From assembly GCF_029167205.1 (NCBI RefSeq), contig NZ_JARFPL010000020.1:1-45875 (forward strand): a stretch of 45,875 nucleotides of DNA, in the 5' to 3' direction. The translations under genes and the position numbers were made by a program. Each line of letters starts with the position of its first letter. Position 1 is the first letter of the stretch. A model generated the notes under the pieces. The model made no database searches, had not been told where the DNA came from, and saw only the letters and a list, made by a program, of their open reading frames with translations. Below are positions 23,184 through 31,310 of the stretch, in pieces. This DNA is from Methanocrinis alkalitolerans (lineage in GTDB: Archaea; Halobacteriota; Methanosarcinia; Methanotrichales; Methanotrichaceae).

Positions 23184-23762
23184 ATGGAAAGCATGACGGA
23201 AGATACGCTCAAAGGCCTCAGATCGAAAAGACGGGCTCAGCTGGCCGTGGGCCTATCCATCGGGATCGTATTCGGCTTCCTACTACAGAAGGGCGGCGTC
23301 ACGCGGTACGACGTCATCGTCGGCCAGCTCCTCCTCGCCGACTTCACAGTCTTCAAGGTGATGGCCTCGGCGGTGATCGCCGGGATGATCGCAGTCCACA
23401 TCCTCTGGAGGCTGGACCTCGCAAGACTCCACCCGAAGCCCGGATCCTGGGGCTCCTCAGCCTTGGGCGGGCTCATCTTCGGCGTCGGCTTCGCCCTCCT
23501 CGGCTACTGTCCCGGAACGGCGGCCGGAGCCGTCGGCCAGGGGTCGGTCGACGCCCTCCTGGGCGGAGTCGGAGGCATCCTCCTGGGGGCCGGCATCTTC
23601 GCCGCGATTTACCCGAGGCTCGAAGAGAAGGTCCTGAGGAGGGGCGACTTCGGGGATGTTACGATCCCGGAGATCCTGGGGGCGAGATGGTGGCATGTGG
23701 TCTTCCCGGCGGCTCTGATCCTCATCGGCCTATTATTTTGGATCGAAGAGATGGGGCTTTGA
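23184..23762 (+). CDS. YeeE/YedE-type sulfur transporter subunit 2
   Basis: A 192-residue second half of the transporter. It contains the paired family motif GYCPGTAAGAVGQGSVDALLGGVGGILLGAG (about residues 108-138), and LQKGGVTRYDVIVGQLLLADFTVFKVM near the N-terminus (about 35-61). Two-protein YeeE/YedE systems (PmpA/PmpB type) are common next to sulfur-metabolism genes. The start may be ATG 23184 or 23193; GAGG lies just before the first. A convergent T-rich terminator of the Fpo operon lies just downstream. Confidence 0.85.
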   Translation: MESMTEDTLKGLRSKRRAQLAVGLSIGIVFGFLLQKGGVTRYDVIVGQLLLADFTVFKVMASAVIAGMIAVHILWRLDLARLHPKPGSWGSSALGGLIFGVGFALLGYCPGTAAGAVGQGSVDALLGGVGGILLGAGIFAAIYPRLEEKVLRRGDFGDVTIPEILGARWWHVVFPAALILIGLLFWIEEMGL

Positions 23763-23808
23763 AGGCGACGATGTAGGCCTCCATGGGCTTTAGGGATGAT
23801 GGGCCGTC

Positions 23809-23842
23809 GAAATAGAAGGAAAAAAAGGAAAAAAGAAAGTTT
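23809..23842 (-). terminator. T-rich terminator of the Fpo operon
   Basis: Directly after the fpoN stop the minus strand reads TTTCTTTTTTCCTTTTTTTCC, with several runs of five to seven T, the usual signal for archaeal RNA polymerase termination. It ends the long Fpo transcript before the convergent sulfur transporter genes. Confidence 0.65.
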
Positions 23843-25321
23843 TCAGTGCAGCAGGACCGCTGCTGCACTGGAGGCGAAGTCGACGAACGCCTGCGGGAAT
23901 ATGCCTATGTAGAAGACCGCGACGAGGGCCACGACCATAGCCAGGACGTACCCCCTCGGCTCTGCGATCTTCGCTCCTGCGGGCTCTTTCATGTACATGT
24001 ACATGATCACCCTCAGGTAATAGTAGAGGGAGAGAGCGCTGTTGAGGGCGAAGAGGACCGCCAGCCAGACGAGACCGGAGTCCATGGCTGAACCCCAGAC
24101 CAGGAACTTGCCGACGAACCCCGCCGTTGGGGGTATCCCCGAGAGCGAGAATAAGAAGACCAGCATACAGAACGCCGTTATCGGCGCCCTCCTTCCCAGT
24201 CCCGCATAATGCTCGATGTCATCGGGGTTATTCCTCCCCTCCCGCAGGGCCATATAACCGACGACCGCCACGGCGATGAAAGCCCCGGTCTTGGAGAAGG
24301 CGTGGCCGAGGATGAGCATCAGGCTCGCAGCGATGCCGTTCTGAGCCACCCCGAGGTCGAAGCCGCCGTTGTTGACCGCACCGACCACTACGAAGGCGAT
24401 GGCGATGTATCCAGCATAAGCGACGCTGGAGTACGCCAGCATCCTCTTTACGCTCTTCTGCCATATGGCGACGACGTTGCCCAGGGTCATGGTTATAGCC
24501 ACCAGGACCGCGAAGGCCATGAACCACTCGAGCCTCAGAGCCACAAGGGCGATGAATATCACCTTGAATGCGGCTACGAAGCCCATCTTCTTGGAGCCCG
24601 CGGCGAGGAAGGCGGTAACGATCGTCGGCGACCCTTCGTAGGTGTCGGGAGCCCACATGTGGAAGGGCACCAGGGCCATCTTGAACCCGAAGCCCGCCAC
24701 CACGAATAGGAGGGCAACGAGAGTTGCAGGTCCCATCATCTCCATGGAGGATGCCGCAACCTCCGCTATCCTGGTCGACCCCGTAAGGCCGTAGAGGATG
24801 GAGAACCCGAAGAGCATCATCGCCGATGAGACCGATCCGAAGATGAAGTACTTCATCGCAGCTTCCAGGTTCCTCTTCTCCTTGTCGAAGGCGGCCATGG
24901 CGTAGGTCGAGATGCTGGCCAGCTCAAAGCCTATCCAAAGGGTGAGGAGGTCGATGGAGCTTGCCACCACCATCATGCCGATGGTGGCGAGCAAGAGGAG
25001 GATGTAGAACTCGTCCTGAGCAGGACTGTCCTTGTACCTGGTCAAGCCCGCCAACACCACGATCAGAGAGACCGAGATGAAGATCAGCTTGAAGAACTGG
25101 GATAGCGCGTCGACCTCTATCGTCCCAAAGAAGATCGGCCCCTTGGTCATATCGGCACCGATCGAGAGGAAGAGGGCGATCCCAAGCCCGGCTAGGGCGA
25201 GGTATCCCTGGATGTTCTTGTTCTTCAGGTACAACCCCAGCAAGATCATCAGCATTACAAGTCCCGTCAGCAACGACTCCGCTCCCATGAGGGAGAGATA
25301 GTCGCCGAATCCTAGTGTCAC
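23843..25321 (-). CDS. fpoN: F420H2 dehydrogenase-type complex, subunit FpoN (NuoN-like)
   Basis: One of the three antiporter-like, proton-pumping membrane subunits of the Fpo complex (a complex I relative). The 492-residue protein is made of about 14 hydrophobic segments. Conserved features include LWIGFELASISTYAMAAFDKEKRNLEAAMKYFIFGSVSSAMMLFG (about 130-175), GFGFKMALVPFHMWAPDTYEGSPTIVTAFLAAGSKKMGF (about 210-250), and KRMLAYSSVAYAGYIAI (about 288-304), which hold the Lys and Glu residues used for proton transfer. It starts at a GTG 1 nt after the fpoM stop and is the last gene of the operon; there is no fpoO after it. Confidence 0.93.
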   Translation of the reverse strand: MTLGFGDYLSLMGAESLLTGLVMLMILLGLYLKNKNIQGYLALAGLGIALFLSIGADMTKGPIFFGTIEVDALSQFFKLIFISVSLIVVLAGLTRYKDSPAQDEFYILLLLATIGMMVVASSIDLLTLWIGFELASISTYAMAAFDKEKRNLEAAMKYFIFGSVSSAMMLFGFSILYGLTGSTRIAEVAASSMEMMGPATLVALLFVVAGFGFKMALVPFHMWAPDTYEGSPTIVTAFLAAGSKKMGFVAAFKVIFIALVALRLEWFMAFAVLVAITMTLGNVVAIWQKSVKRMLAYSSVAYAGYIAIAFVVVGAVNNGGFDLGVAQNGIAASLMLILGHAFSKTGAFIAVAVVGYMALREGRNNPDDIEHYAGLGRRAPITAFCMLVFLFSLSGIPPTAGFVGKFLVWGSAMDSGLVWLAVLFALNSALSLYYYLRVIMYMYMKEPAGAKIAEPRGYVLAMVVALVAVFYIGIFPQAFVDFASSAAAVLLH

Positions 25322-25322
25322 T

Positions 25323-26825
25323 TCAGATCACCCCCGTCTGCGCCAGGGTTATAAACGGCTTGACCAGCGGCTCTGCCGCCACCCCCATGATGTCGGTGAT
25401 CGTCGCCGGCTGCACTCCGAAGTAGATTATGAGCAGCACAAGGATGCTCATGGACAGGATCTCGTATGAATGTGGATCTTTGAGATCCAGGTACTTCTTG
25501 AGGATCGGACCGAACATCACCTTCTGCATCGCCCACAGGTGGTAGCCTGCGGTGACGGCGATGCTGCCGAAGACCGTTATCAATACGTATATCGGCAGGT
25601 TCTCGTAAGATCCCGCCAGGACCGATACCTCGGCCACAAAGCCGCTCATCCCCGGAAGGCCGAGGGACGCCATGAACCCCGCCATCATCAGCACCGCAAA
25701 CTGGGGCATCCTGTCGGCGAGGCCTCCCAGCTCGGAGATGATCCTCGTACCCGCTGTGTGCTGGATCGTCCCCGCAGACATGAAGAGGACGCAGGTGATG
25801 AGGCCGTGGCTGAACTGCTGGAACATAGCTCCCTGGACCGATAGGACGCTCAAAGCTCCGGCCCCCAGGAGGACGAAGCCCATATGGCTGACGCTGGAGT
25901 AGGCGACCATCTTCTTCAGGTCCTTCTGGGACAGGGCCAAGAAGGCACCGTAAACGATGCTCACAACCCCTACCACCGCCATCAGCGTGATGTAGTTGGG
26001 CGATACGTTCGGCAGCATCGGCATTATGATCCTGAACAGGCCGTAACCTCCCATCTTCAGGAGGAGGGCTGCCAGGAGGACGCTGCCGGCGGTCGGCGCC
26101 TCGACGTGAGCGTCGGGGAGCCAGGTGTGGAAGGGAACGGCGGGCATCTTCACCAGGAACCCAAAGAGGAGCCCGAAGAAGATCAGGTTCAGCGCCATCG
26201 GCGAGAATATCGTCGAGTCCCCCGTCGCCGCGAGGAGCGTAAGCATGTCGAAGGTCCGCAGCCCCTCGGGCGTCCTGTAGCTGAAGTATAGGGCGAAGAT
26301 CGAGAGGAGCATTATCAAGCTCGCCACATGGGTGTAGATGAAGAACTTGATTGCTGCATAGTCCTTCCTCGGGCCGCCCCATATCCCCACCAGGAAGAAC
26401 ATGGGTATCAGGACTACCTCCCAGAAGATGTAGAATAGGAAGAAGTCCAGGGCTGCGAAGACGCCTAGAACCCCCACCTCGTTCAGGAGGAGGAGGGCGA
26501 AGAACTGGTTTGGCCTCTTCTTCTCTCCCCAGGAGTACAGGACCACCAGGACGGTGACGATCGTCGAGAGGAGGATCAGGGGCAGCCCTATGCCGTCGAC
26601 GCCGACGGTATACTTGACGCCGATGGCTGGGACCCAGTCGTAGCTCTCGACGAACTGCATGACGTTCGTCGTCCTGTCGAACTCCCTGAACATCTGGAGC
26701 GATATCGCCAGAGGGATAAGAGATCCTATCAGGGCTGCGTACTTCGCGAACTTCCCGTTCATGAAGGCGAAGATCGCTGCGATCAGCGGTATGGCGATCA
26801 TCAGTGAAATTGCGTTATCAATCAT
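25323..26825 (-). CDS. fpoM: F420H2 dehydrogenase-type complex, subunit FpoM (NuoM-like)
   Basis: A 500-residue antiporter-like subunit. Landmarks are LFYIFWEVVLIPMFFLVGIWGGPRKDYAAIKFFIYTHVASLIML (about 128-171), KMPAVPFHTWLPDAHVEAPTAGSVLLAALLLKMGGYGLFRII (about 228-269) and KKMVAYSSVSHMGFVLLG (about 308-325), typical of NuoM. The first holds the conserved membrane Glu, and the second the Lys that carries protons. It overlaps the fpoL stop by 2 nt (ATGA), so the pair is translationally coupled. Confidence 0.93.
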   Translation of the reverse strand: MIDNAISLMIAIPLIAAIFAFMNGKFAKYAALIGSLIPLAISLQMFREFDRTTNVMQFVESYDWVPAIGVKYTVGVDGIGLPLILLSTIVTVLVVLYSWGEKKRPNQFFALLLLNEVGVLGVFAALDFFLFYIFWEVVLIPMFFLVGIWGGPRKDYAAIKFFIYTHVASLIMLLSIFALYFSYRTPEGLRTFDMLTLLAATGDSTIFSPMALNLIFFGLLFGFLVKMPAVPFHTWLPDAHVEAPTAGSVLLAALLLKMGGYGLFRIIMPMLPNVSPNYITLMAVVGVVSIVYGAFLALSQKDLKKMVAYSSVSHMGFVLLGAGALSVLSVQGAMFQQFSHGLITCVLFMSAGTIQHTAGTRIISELGGLADRMPQFAVLMMAGFMASLGLPGMSGFVAEVSVLAGSYENLPIYVLITVFGSIAVTAGYHLWAMQKVMFGPILKKYLDLKDPHSYEILSMSILVLLIIYFGVQPATITDIMGVAAEPLVKPFITLAQTGVI

Positions 26826-28780
26826 ATCGCCACCCCCATTGTAGCCAGCTGAATCAAAATCAACAGCGCTGCAACTCCCAGAACTATGGCGGTGATGTAG
26901 TTCTGTATGACTCCGGTCTGAACTTTACGGAGAGTTCCGCCGAACCCGACAGAGACCGCGCTTATCTTGTTCACCGCTCCATCTATGATCTTCAGGTCGA
27001 TCATGTTGGAGACCAAGGCTATTCCGTAGACCACCTTCTCTGCGAACCAGAGGGTGTAGATCTCGTTCTGGTAGTATCTCTTGAGGAGGATATGCCTGAG
27101 GGGGTCCCTCTCAGAGGTTACCATGGACGGATCGAACCTCTTCCACCTCGAATAGAAGAGAGCCGCAATGATTATGCCACCGACTCCGACTATTATCGGG
27201 AGGATCTTGAAGATGAACGGCTCGTGGACGTGGCCGTGCTCTACGTGATGGCCTCCGATATGGGCCAGCTCCTCAAAGTCGACACCGAAGTGGTCGAAGT
27301 TGTTGCCGACGTAGTCGTAGAACTGACCCTGGGTCGGCATCCCCATGAAGAGGGCGAATAACGCCAAGACCACCAGGGGCCCCAGCATGATCCAGGGGGA
27401 CTCATGCTTGTGATAGTCGCTCCTGGGCTCGCCGTCGAAGGTGAGGAACCAGAGCCTGAAGGTGTAGATCGCCGTCAGGAGGGCCGCAAGGATGACGAAT
27501 ACGTACGGAATCCATCCTAGACCGAAGGCTCCGTTCTCGAAGGCGAGGATGATGATCTCATCCTTGCTGAAGAAGCCCGTCGTCAGCGGAAAGCCTGCCA
27601 GGGTCAGGGACCCCGCCAGCATCGTAAGGCCCGTCCACTTCATCGATCTCAAGACGCCTCCCATCTCCCTCATGTCGTTGGTGGCGACGGCGTGGATGAC
27701 GCTGCCGGCGCAGAGGAAGAGGAGGGCCTTGAAGAAGGAGTGGCCGATCAGGTGGAACATGGAGACGCCGACGGCGGTCGCGCCGACGGCCGCCCCAAAC
27801 CCTAGGGCCGCCATCATGTATCCCAGCTGGCTGACCGTCGAGTAGGCGAGAACCCTCTTGATGTCGAACATCACAAGGCCCATCGTCGCCGCAAATAGGG
27901 CGGTGAAGGCGCCTATGTAAGCCACTACCATCAGGGCGTCGGGTGCCGCATAGAAGAGGGGGAACATCCTCGCCACCAGGTAGACGCCGGCGGTCACCAT
28001 CGTCGCAGCGTGTATCATCGCCGAGACTGTGGTGGGACCCTCCATGGCGTCAGGGAGCCAGACGTGCAGGGGGAACTGACCGGACTTGCCCACAGCACCT
28101 CCGAAGAGGAGGAGGGCTATCCAGGTGAGCTGGTCTGGCGGGATGAGGGCTAGGCTGTCGTATATCGTCTGGAACTGGAGGAGGTACGCTCCCTCGGGGA
28201 GGACCAGATTCAGCCTCATCATGTTGGTGTAGAGGAGGATGATCCCCGCGAGGAACATGACGTCTCCGACCCTCGTCACCAGGAAGGCCTTCTTGGCGGC
28301 GGACGCCGCAGAGGGCTTGCGGTACCAGAACCCAATGAGAAGGTAAGAACAGAGACCGACAAGCTCCCAGAATATGAAGAGCTGAAGAAGGTTGTCTGAG
28401 AAGACGAGGCCCAGCATCGCCGCGGTGAAGAGGCCCGCTTCGGCGAAGTACCTGGCCATTCCAGGGTCGCCTTCCATGTATCCGAGAGCGTACGTGTGAA
28501 TCAGAGTACAGACGAACGTCACCATCAAGAGCATCACTATGGCGAGCGGGTCTATCAATATGCCAGCGTTGAAGCTGGCGAACCAGTGCATCGATTGATG
28601 TACTATCTCGTTATTAGGGTAGATCTCCCTGAATATACCGAAAGAGAGTATGAACCCGGCGAAGGTCGCCAGAACTGTGAAGAACCCGCCCCCCTTTGGC
28701 AGATGCCAACCGAGGAAGATCGTGAGGACGAAGGCCAGAATCGGCAACCCCACGATCAGATAGGCGTAATCTTGGTACAT
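26822..28780 (-). CDS. fpoL: F420H2 dehydrogenase-type complex, subunit FpoL (NuoL-like)
   Basis: The largest antiporter-like subunit, 652 residues. It shows LFIFWELVGLCSYLLIGFWYRKPSAASAAKKAFLVTRVGDVMFL (about 130-173), GKSGQFPLHVWLPDAMEGPTTVSAMIHAATMVTAGVYL (about 230-267) and KRVLAYSTVSQLGYMMAALG (about 311-330). The C-terminal extension (about 500-652) includes the histidine-rich loop HIGGHHVEHGHVHEP and then the long lateral-helix-type region and a last membrane segment. It begins 4 nt after the fpoK stop. Confidence 0.93.
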   Translation of the reverse strand: MYQDYAYLIVGLPILAFVLTIFLGWHLPKGGGFFTVLATFAGFILSFGIFREIYPNNEIVHQSMHWFASFNAGILIDPLAIVMLLMVTFVCTLIHTYALGYMEGDPGMARYFAEAGLFTAAMLGLVFSDNLLQLFIFWELVGLCSYLLIGFWYRKPSAASAAKKAFLVTRVGDVMFLAGIILLYTNMMRLNLVLPEGAYLLQFQTIYDSLALIPPDQLTWIALLLFGGAVGKSGQFPLHVWLPDAMEGPTTVSAMIHAATMVTAGVYLVARMFPLFYAAPDALMVVAYIGAFTALFAATMGLVMFDIKRVLAYSTVSQLGYMMAALGFGAAVGATAVGVSMFHLIGHSFFKALLFLCAGSVIHAVATNDMREMGGVLRSMKWTGLTMLAGSLTLAGFPLTTGFFSKDEIIILAFENGAFGLGWIPYVFVILAALLTAIYTFRLWFLTFDGEPRSDYHKHESPWIMLGPLVVLALFALFMGMPTQGQFYDYVGNNFDHFGVDFEELAHIGGHHVEHGHVHEPFIFKILPIIVGVGGIIIAALFYSRWKRFDPSMVTSERDPLRHILLKRYYQNEIYTLWFAEKVVYGIALVSNMIDLKIIDGAVNKISAVSVGFGGTLRKVQTGVIQNYITAIVLGVAALLILIQLATMGVAI

Positions 28781-28784
28781 CCCT

Positions 28785-29087
28785 CTACCACCTCAATGCG
28801 TTGATGTTGTCCAGCTCTATCGTTCCGTACAGCCTGTACAGCGCGATCATTATGGCAAACCCAACGCCGGCCTCTGCTGCGGCCAGAGCGATGGCGAAGA
28901 GGGCGAATACCTGGCCGTTTACGTTGGGCAGGTACGCCGAGAACGCCACCAGGTTGATTATTGCGCTGTTGAGCAGGATCTCCACGCACATCATAAGCTT
29001 GATACCGTTGCGCTGTGTCAGAAGGCCGTAAAGGCCGATGACGAACATCGTCGACGCCAGCAGCACGTAAAGCACTAGTGGTACCAT
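28785..29087 (-). CDS. fpoK: F420H2 dehydrogenase-type complex, subunit FpoK (NuoK-like)
   Basis: A 100-residue membrane subunit with three hydrophobic segments. NuoK features are LTQRNGIKLMMCVEILLNSAIINLVAF (about 23-49; the Glu in VEILLN belongs to the proton-path axis) and FALFAIALAAAEAGVGFAIMIALYR (about 61-85), with the second conserved Glu. The ATG at 29087 is preceded by GGAGG at good spacing, so a longer in-frame start at 29147 is rejected. Confidence 0.93.
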   Translation of the reverse strand: MVPLVLYVLLASTMFVIGLYGLLTQRNGIKLMMCVEILLNSAIINLVAFSAYLPNVNGQVFALFAIALAAAEAGVGFAIMIALYRLYGTIELDNINALRW

Positions 29088-29109
29088 CTCTTTTCCTCCC
29101 TCCACCCCA

Positions 29110-29376
29110 TCATTTCGGCAACTCCTTTCTTGCGATGTAGATCGCACCGATCATAGCTGCCAGAAGGACCAGGGCGAGCACCTCGAAGGGGAAGAGGTAG
29201 ATCGTGAAGATCTCAACGCCTATATCCCCAGCTCCGCTCTCCGGGGCTCTGACCCCCTCTCTCGGCTCGAAACTGTACCCGCTCCTCTCCTCGCCGTCCC
29301 ATGGTGTCGCTGCGATGAATATCATCAGCGTCGCCAGAAAGATCAGCATCAAGATCGCTGTTTTTACCTTAACCAT
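29110..29376 (-). CDS. fpoJ: F420H2 dehydrogenase-type complex, C-terminal half of subunit J
   Basis: An 88-residue protein that corresponds to the end of NuoJ. It has a hydrophobic N-terminal segment (KTAILMLIFLATLMIFIAATP), an outside loop and a final membrane segment with the family ending (YLFPFEVLALVLLAAMIGAIYIARKE). In Methanosarcina the J subunit is also split in two genes, so this is lineage-normal. It overlaps the preceding half by 8 nt. Confidence 0.87.
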   Translation of the reverse strand: MVKVKTAILMLIFLATLMIFIAATPWDGEERSGYSFEPREGVRAPESGAGDIGVEIFTIYLFPFEVLALVLLAAMIGAIYIARKELPK

Positions 29377-29668
29377 GGGATTCCTCCTCCACCAGAGTCC
29401 TCCTCGTGAGCATCACTGCGAAGAGTATCAGCACCCCAACCGCCCCGATGTAGACCAGCACCTGGACCACCCCGACGAAGCTGGCGTTCAGGGATACGTA
29501 TAACATCGCCACAGAGGCGAAGGCCCCCAACAGATATAGAGCGGCATGGACCATGTTGCTGGACCATACGGTGAGGATCGAGAAGCCGAGGATCAGCACC
29601 GCCAATATGGAGAACGCCCCAAGATCCATCAGGAACCTTATGTCGTAAAATTGAGCAAGATCTATCAT
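29369..29668 (-). CDS. fpoJ: F420H2 dehydrogenase-type complex, N-terminal half of subunit J
   Basis: A 99-residue protein that matches the first part of NuoJ: SILAVLILGFSILTVWSSNMVHAALYLLGAFASVAMLYVSLNASFVGVVQVLVYIGAVGVLILFAVMLTRR covers three membrane helices, including the pi-bulge region around YIGAVGVL. Its 3' end overlaps the start of the C-terminal half by 8 nt. A ribosome binding site GAGGTTGAG lies before the ATG at 29668. Confidence 0.9.
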   Translation of the reverse strand: MIDLAQFYDIRFLMDLGAFSILAVLILGFSILTVWSSNMVHAALYLLGAFASVAMLYVSLNASFVGVVQVLVYIGAVGVLILFAVMLTRRTLVEEESHG

Positions 29669-29688
29669 TCGATCTCAACCTCCGATAG

Positions 29689-30240
29689 TCATTCTGCCTT
29701 CTTCTTGGCGGCCTTCTCGCCGGAACCCTTCTCTACCGCTTCGGCCTTGGCGGCCTTCGCCTTCTTTGCCTTGGCAGCCTCGGCGGCCTTCCTCTTCTTC
29801 TCCTCTTCGGCCTTCCTCGCCTCTTCGGCGAGCTGTGAGAGCTCCTGGTCGGTGTAATCGCCGACGCCGATCTTCTCGGGTCCGTAGATTATATCTTCCC
29901 TATCCCAGCCGGCTATCTCGAAGACCTTGGACATGTGAAGACAGCTCACCGGACAGTCGTCGACACAGAGGCCGCAGAACATGCACCTGCCGTAATCGAT
30001 CTGAGGATACTGGAGCTTCTTGTTCTTGACGGGGTTTCCGCGCTTGTAGTCCACCAGCTTTATGCAGTCGTTGGGGCAGATCCTGACACAGGCACCGCAG
30101 CCGATGCACTTTCTTATCTCCAGGACGTGAACGCCCCTCTCTGCGTCGGGAAGATCCATGATCTTCTCCGGATAGAGGCGAGTGACCTCCACGCCGCTTA
30201 TGGAGCGCTTGAGGGTCATTTTGAGGTTCTTTAGCACCAT
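29689..30240 (-). CDS. fpoI: F420H2 dehydrogenase-type complex, subunit FpoI with lysine-rich tail
   Basis: The two-[4Fe-4S] ferredoxin-like subunit (NuoI relative) that passes electrons towards the N2 cluster in FpoB. The 183-residue protein has CIGCGACVRICP (about residues 41-52) and CMFCGLCVDDCP (about 80-91), the two cluster motifs. After a normal domain ending near residue 130 there is an unusual helical tail of about 50 residues with about 14 lysines alternating with alanine and glutamate (KAEEEKKRKAAEAAK...). Such an extension is absent from typical NuoI. In Methanothrix, which lacks FpoF, I recall it being discussed as a contact for acidic ferredoxin. Confidence 0.92.
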   Translation of the reverse strand: MVLKNLKMTLKRSISGVEVTRLYPEKIMDLPDAERGVHVLEIRKCIGCGACVRICPNDCIKLVDYKRGNPVKNKKLQYPQIDYGRCMFCGLCVDDCPVSCLHMSKVFEIAGWDREDIIYGPEKIGVGDYTDQELSQLAEEARKAEEEKKRKAAEAAKAKKAKAAKAEAVEKGSGEKAAKKKAE

Positions 30241-30251
30241 AGATCATCACC

Positions 30252-31298
30252 TCACGCAAAGTACAGCCCCACCGCCACCGCCCAGACGAAGTTGACCAGC
30301 GAGAGGGGAAGCAGTATCTTCCATCCCAGGTCTGTGACCTGATCTATCCTGAACCTGGGCAGCGATACCCTGATCCAGATCAGGGCCACCAGCACGATCA
30401 GCAGCTTCATGAAGAACCAGATCATGGGGGATATGAAGGATATCACCGGGATGACCGGACCCTTCCATCCTCCGAGGAAGAGAAGGACCAGCAGGATCGA
30501 GCCAAGGAGCATCACAATGTACTCCTGGAAGTAGAGGAGACCGAACCGGATTCCGCTGTACTCGGTGTTGTAGCCGGCGATGATCTCCTCCTCCGCCTCG
30601 GTCTGGTCGAAGGGCATCCTCCCGAGATCGGTGATGAGGGCGATGCCGAATATCACAAAACCGAGAGGCTGAGCGACGGCGAACCAGATGTTCTGCTGGG
30701 CGTTGACGATCTCGACGAGGTTGAGGCTGTGGGCCATTACGGCGACGCTGATGACGCAGACGCCCATGGGAACCTCGTAGGCGATCATCCTCGCGACGCC
30801 CCTGAAGGCCCCAAGCATCGAGTACTTGTTGTTCGAAGAGTACCCTGCCATGAAGGCCCCTATGGCCATCAGGCTGAGAACCGCCTCGACGTACAGGGCG
30901 CTGATGTCCATGTTGGCCACCACCAGGGGGACCTCCCTTCCATCGATGATAACGGCACCGAAGGGCAGCGCCCCCGCAATCAGCATGGTGGTGGCGACCG
31001 CAACGATGGGTGCCCAGACATAAACCGACTTGTCCGCCCCCCTGGGGATGATATCCTCCTTCGTGAATAGCTTGATGGCGTCGGCCCCCAGCTGAAGAAC
31101 CCCCCATCGTCCCCCGACCCTGTTCGGTCCGTACCTGGCCTGAAGGTCGCCCATGACCTTCCTCTCGAGCCAGACCAGCAGCATCGCAACCACGTTGATG
31201 ACTGAGGCGAGGATGGCGGCGGCGACCAGCCCTATGATGAGGCCGTATATCTTCGGCTCTCGGGCTGCAAATTCTGTGATCGCAGATAATAGTTCCAT
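30252..31298 (-). CDS. fpoH: F420H2 dehydrogenase-type complex, subunit FpoH (NuoH-like)
   Basis: The membrane subunit that forms the quinone-type cavity (here for methanophenazine) with FpoB and FpoD. The 348-residue protein has about eight membrane segments. Landmarks are VWLERKVMGDLQARYGPNRVGGRWGVLQLGADAIKLFTKEDIIP (about 43-86) and MPFDQTEAEEEIIAGYNTEYSGIRFGLLYFQEY (about 228-260), the latter holding the acidic residues at the head of the proton-transfer axis. The ATG at 31298 has GGAGGACT upstream. Confidence 0.94.
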   Translation of the reverse strand: MELLSAITEFAAREPKIYGLIIGLVAAAILASVINVVAMLLVWLERKVMGDLQARYGPNRVGGRWGVLQLGADAIKLFTKEDIIPRGADKSVYVWAPIVAVATTMLIAGALPFGAVIIDGREVPLVVANMDISALYVEAVLSLMAIGAFMAGYSSNNKYSMLGAFRGVARMIAYEVPMGVCVISVAVMAHSLNLVEIVNAQQNIWFAVAQPLGFVIFGIALITDLGRMPFDQTEAEEEIIAGYNTEYSGIRFGLLYFQEYIVMLLGSILLVLLFLGGWKGPVIPVISFISPMIWFFMKLLIVLVALIWIRVSLPRFRIDQVTDLGWKILLPLSLVNFVWAVAVGLYFA

Positions 31299-31310
31299 TG
31301 TACAGTCCTC

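Noticed and set aside
25318..26382. 354-codon minus-strand frame inside fpoM
   Set aside because: Shifted frame of a real membrane protein gene; it lacks hydrophobic segments and has mirror-frame composition.
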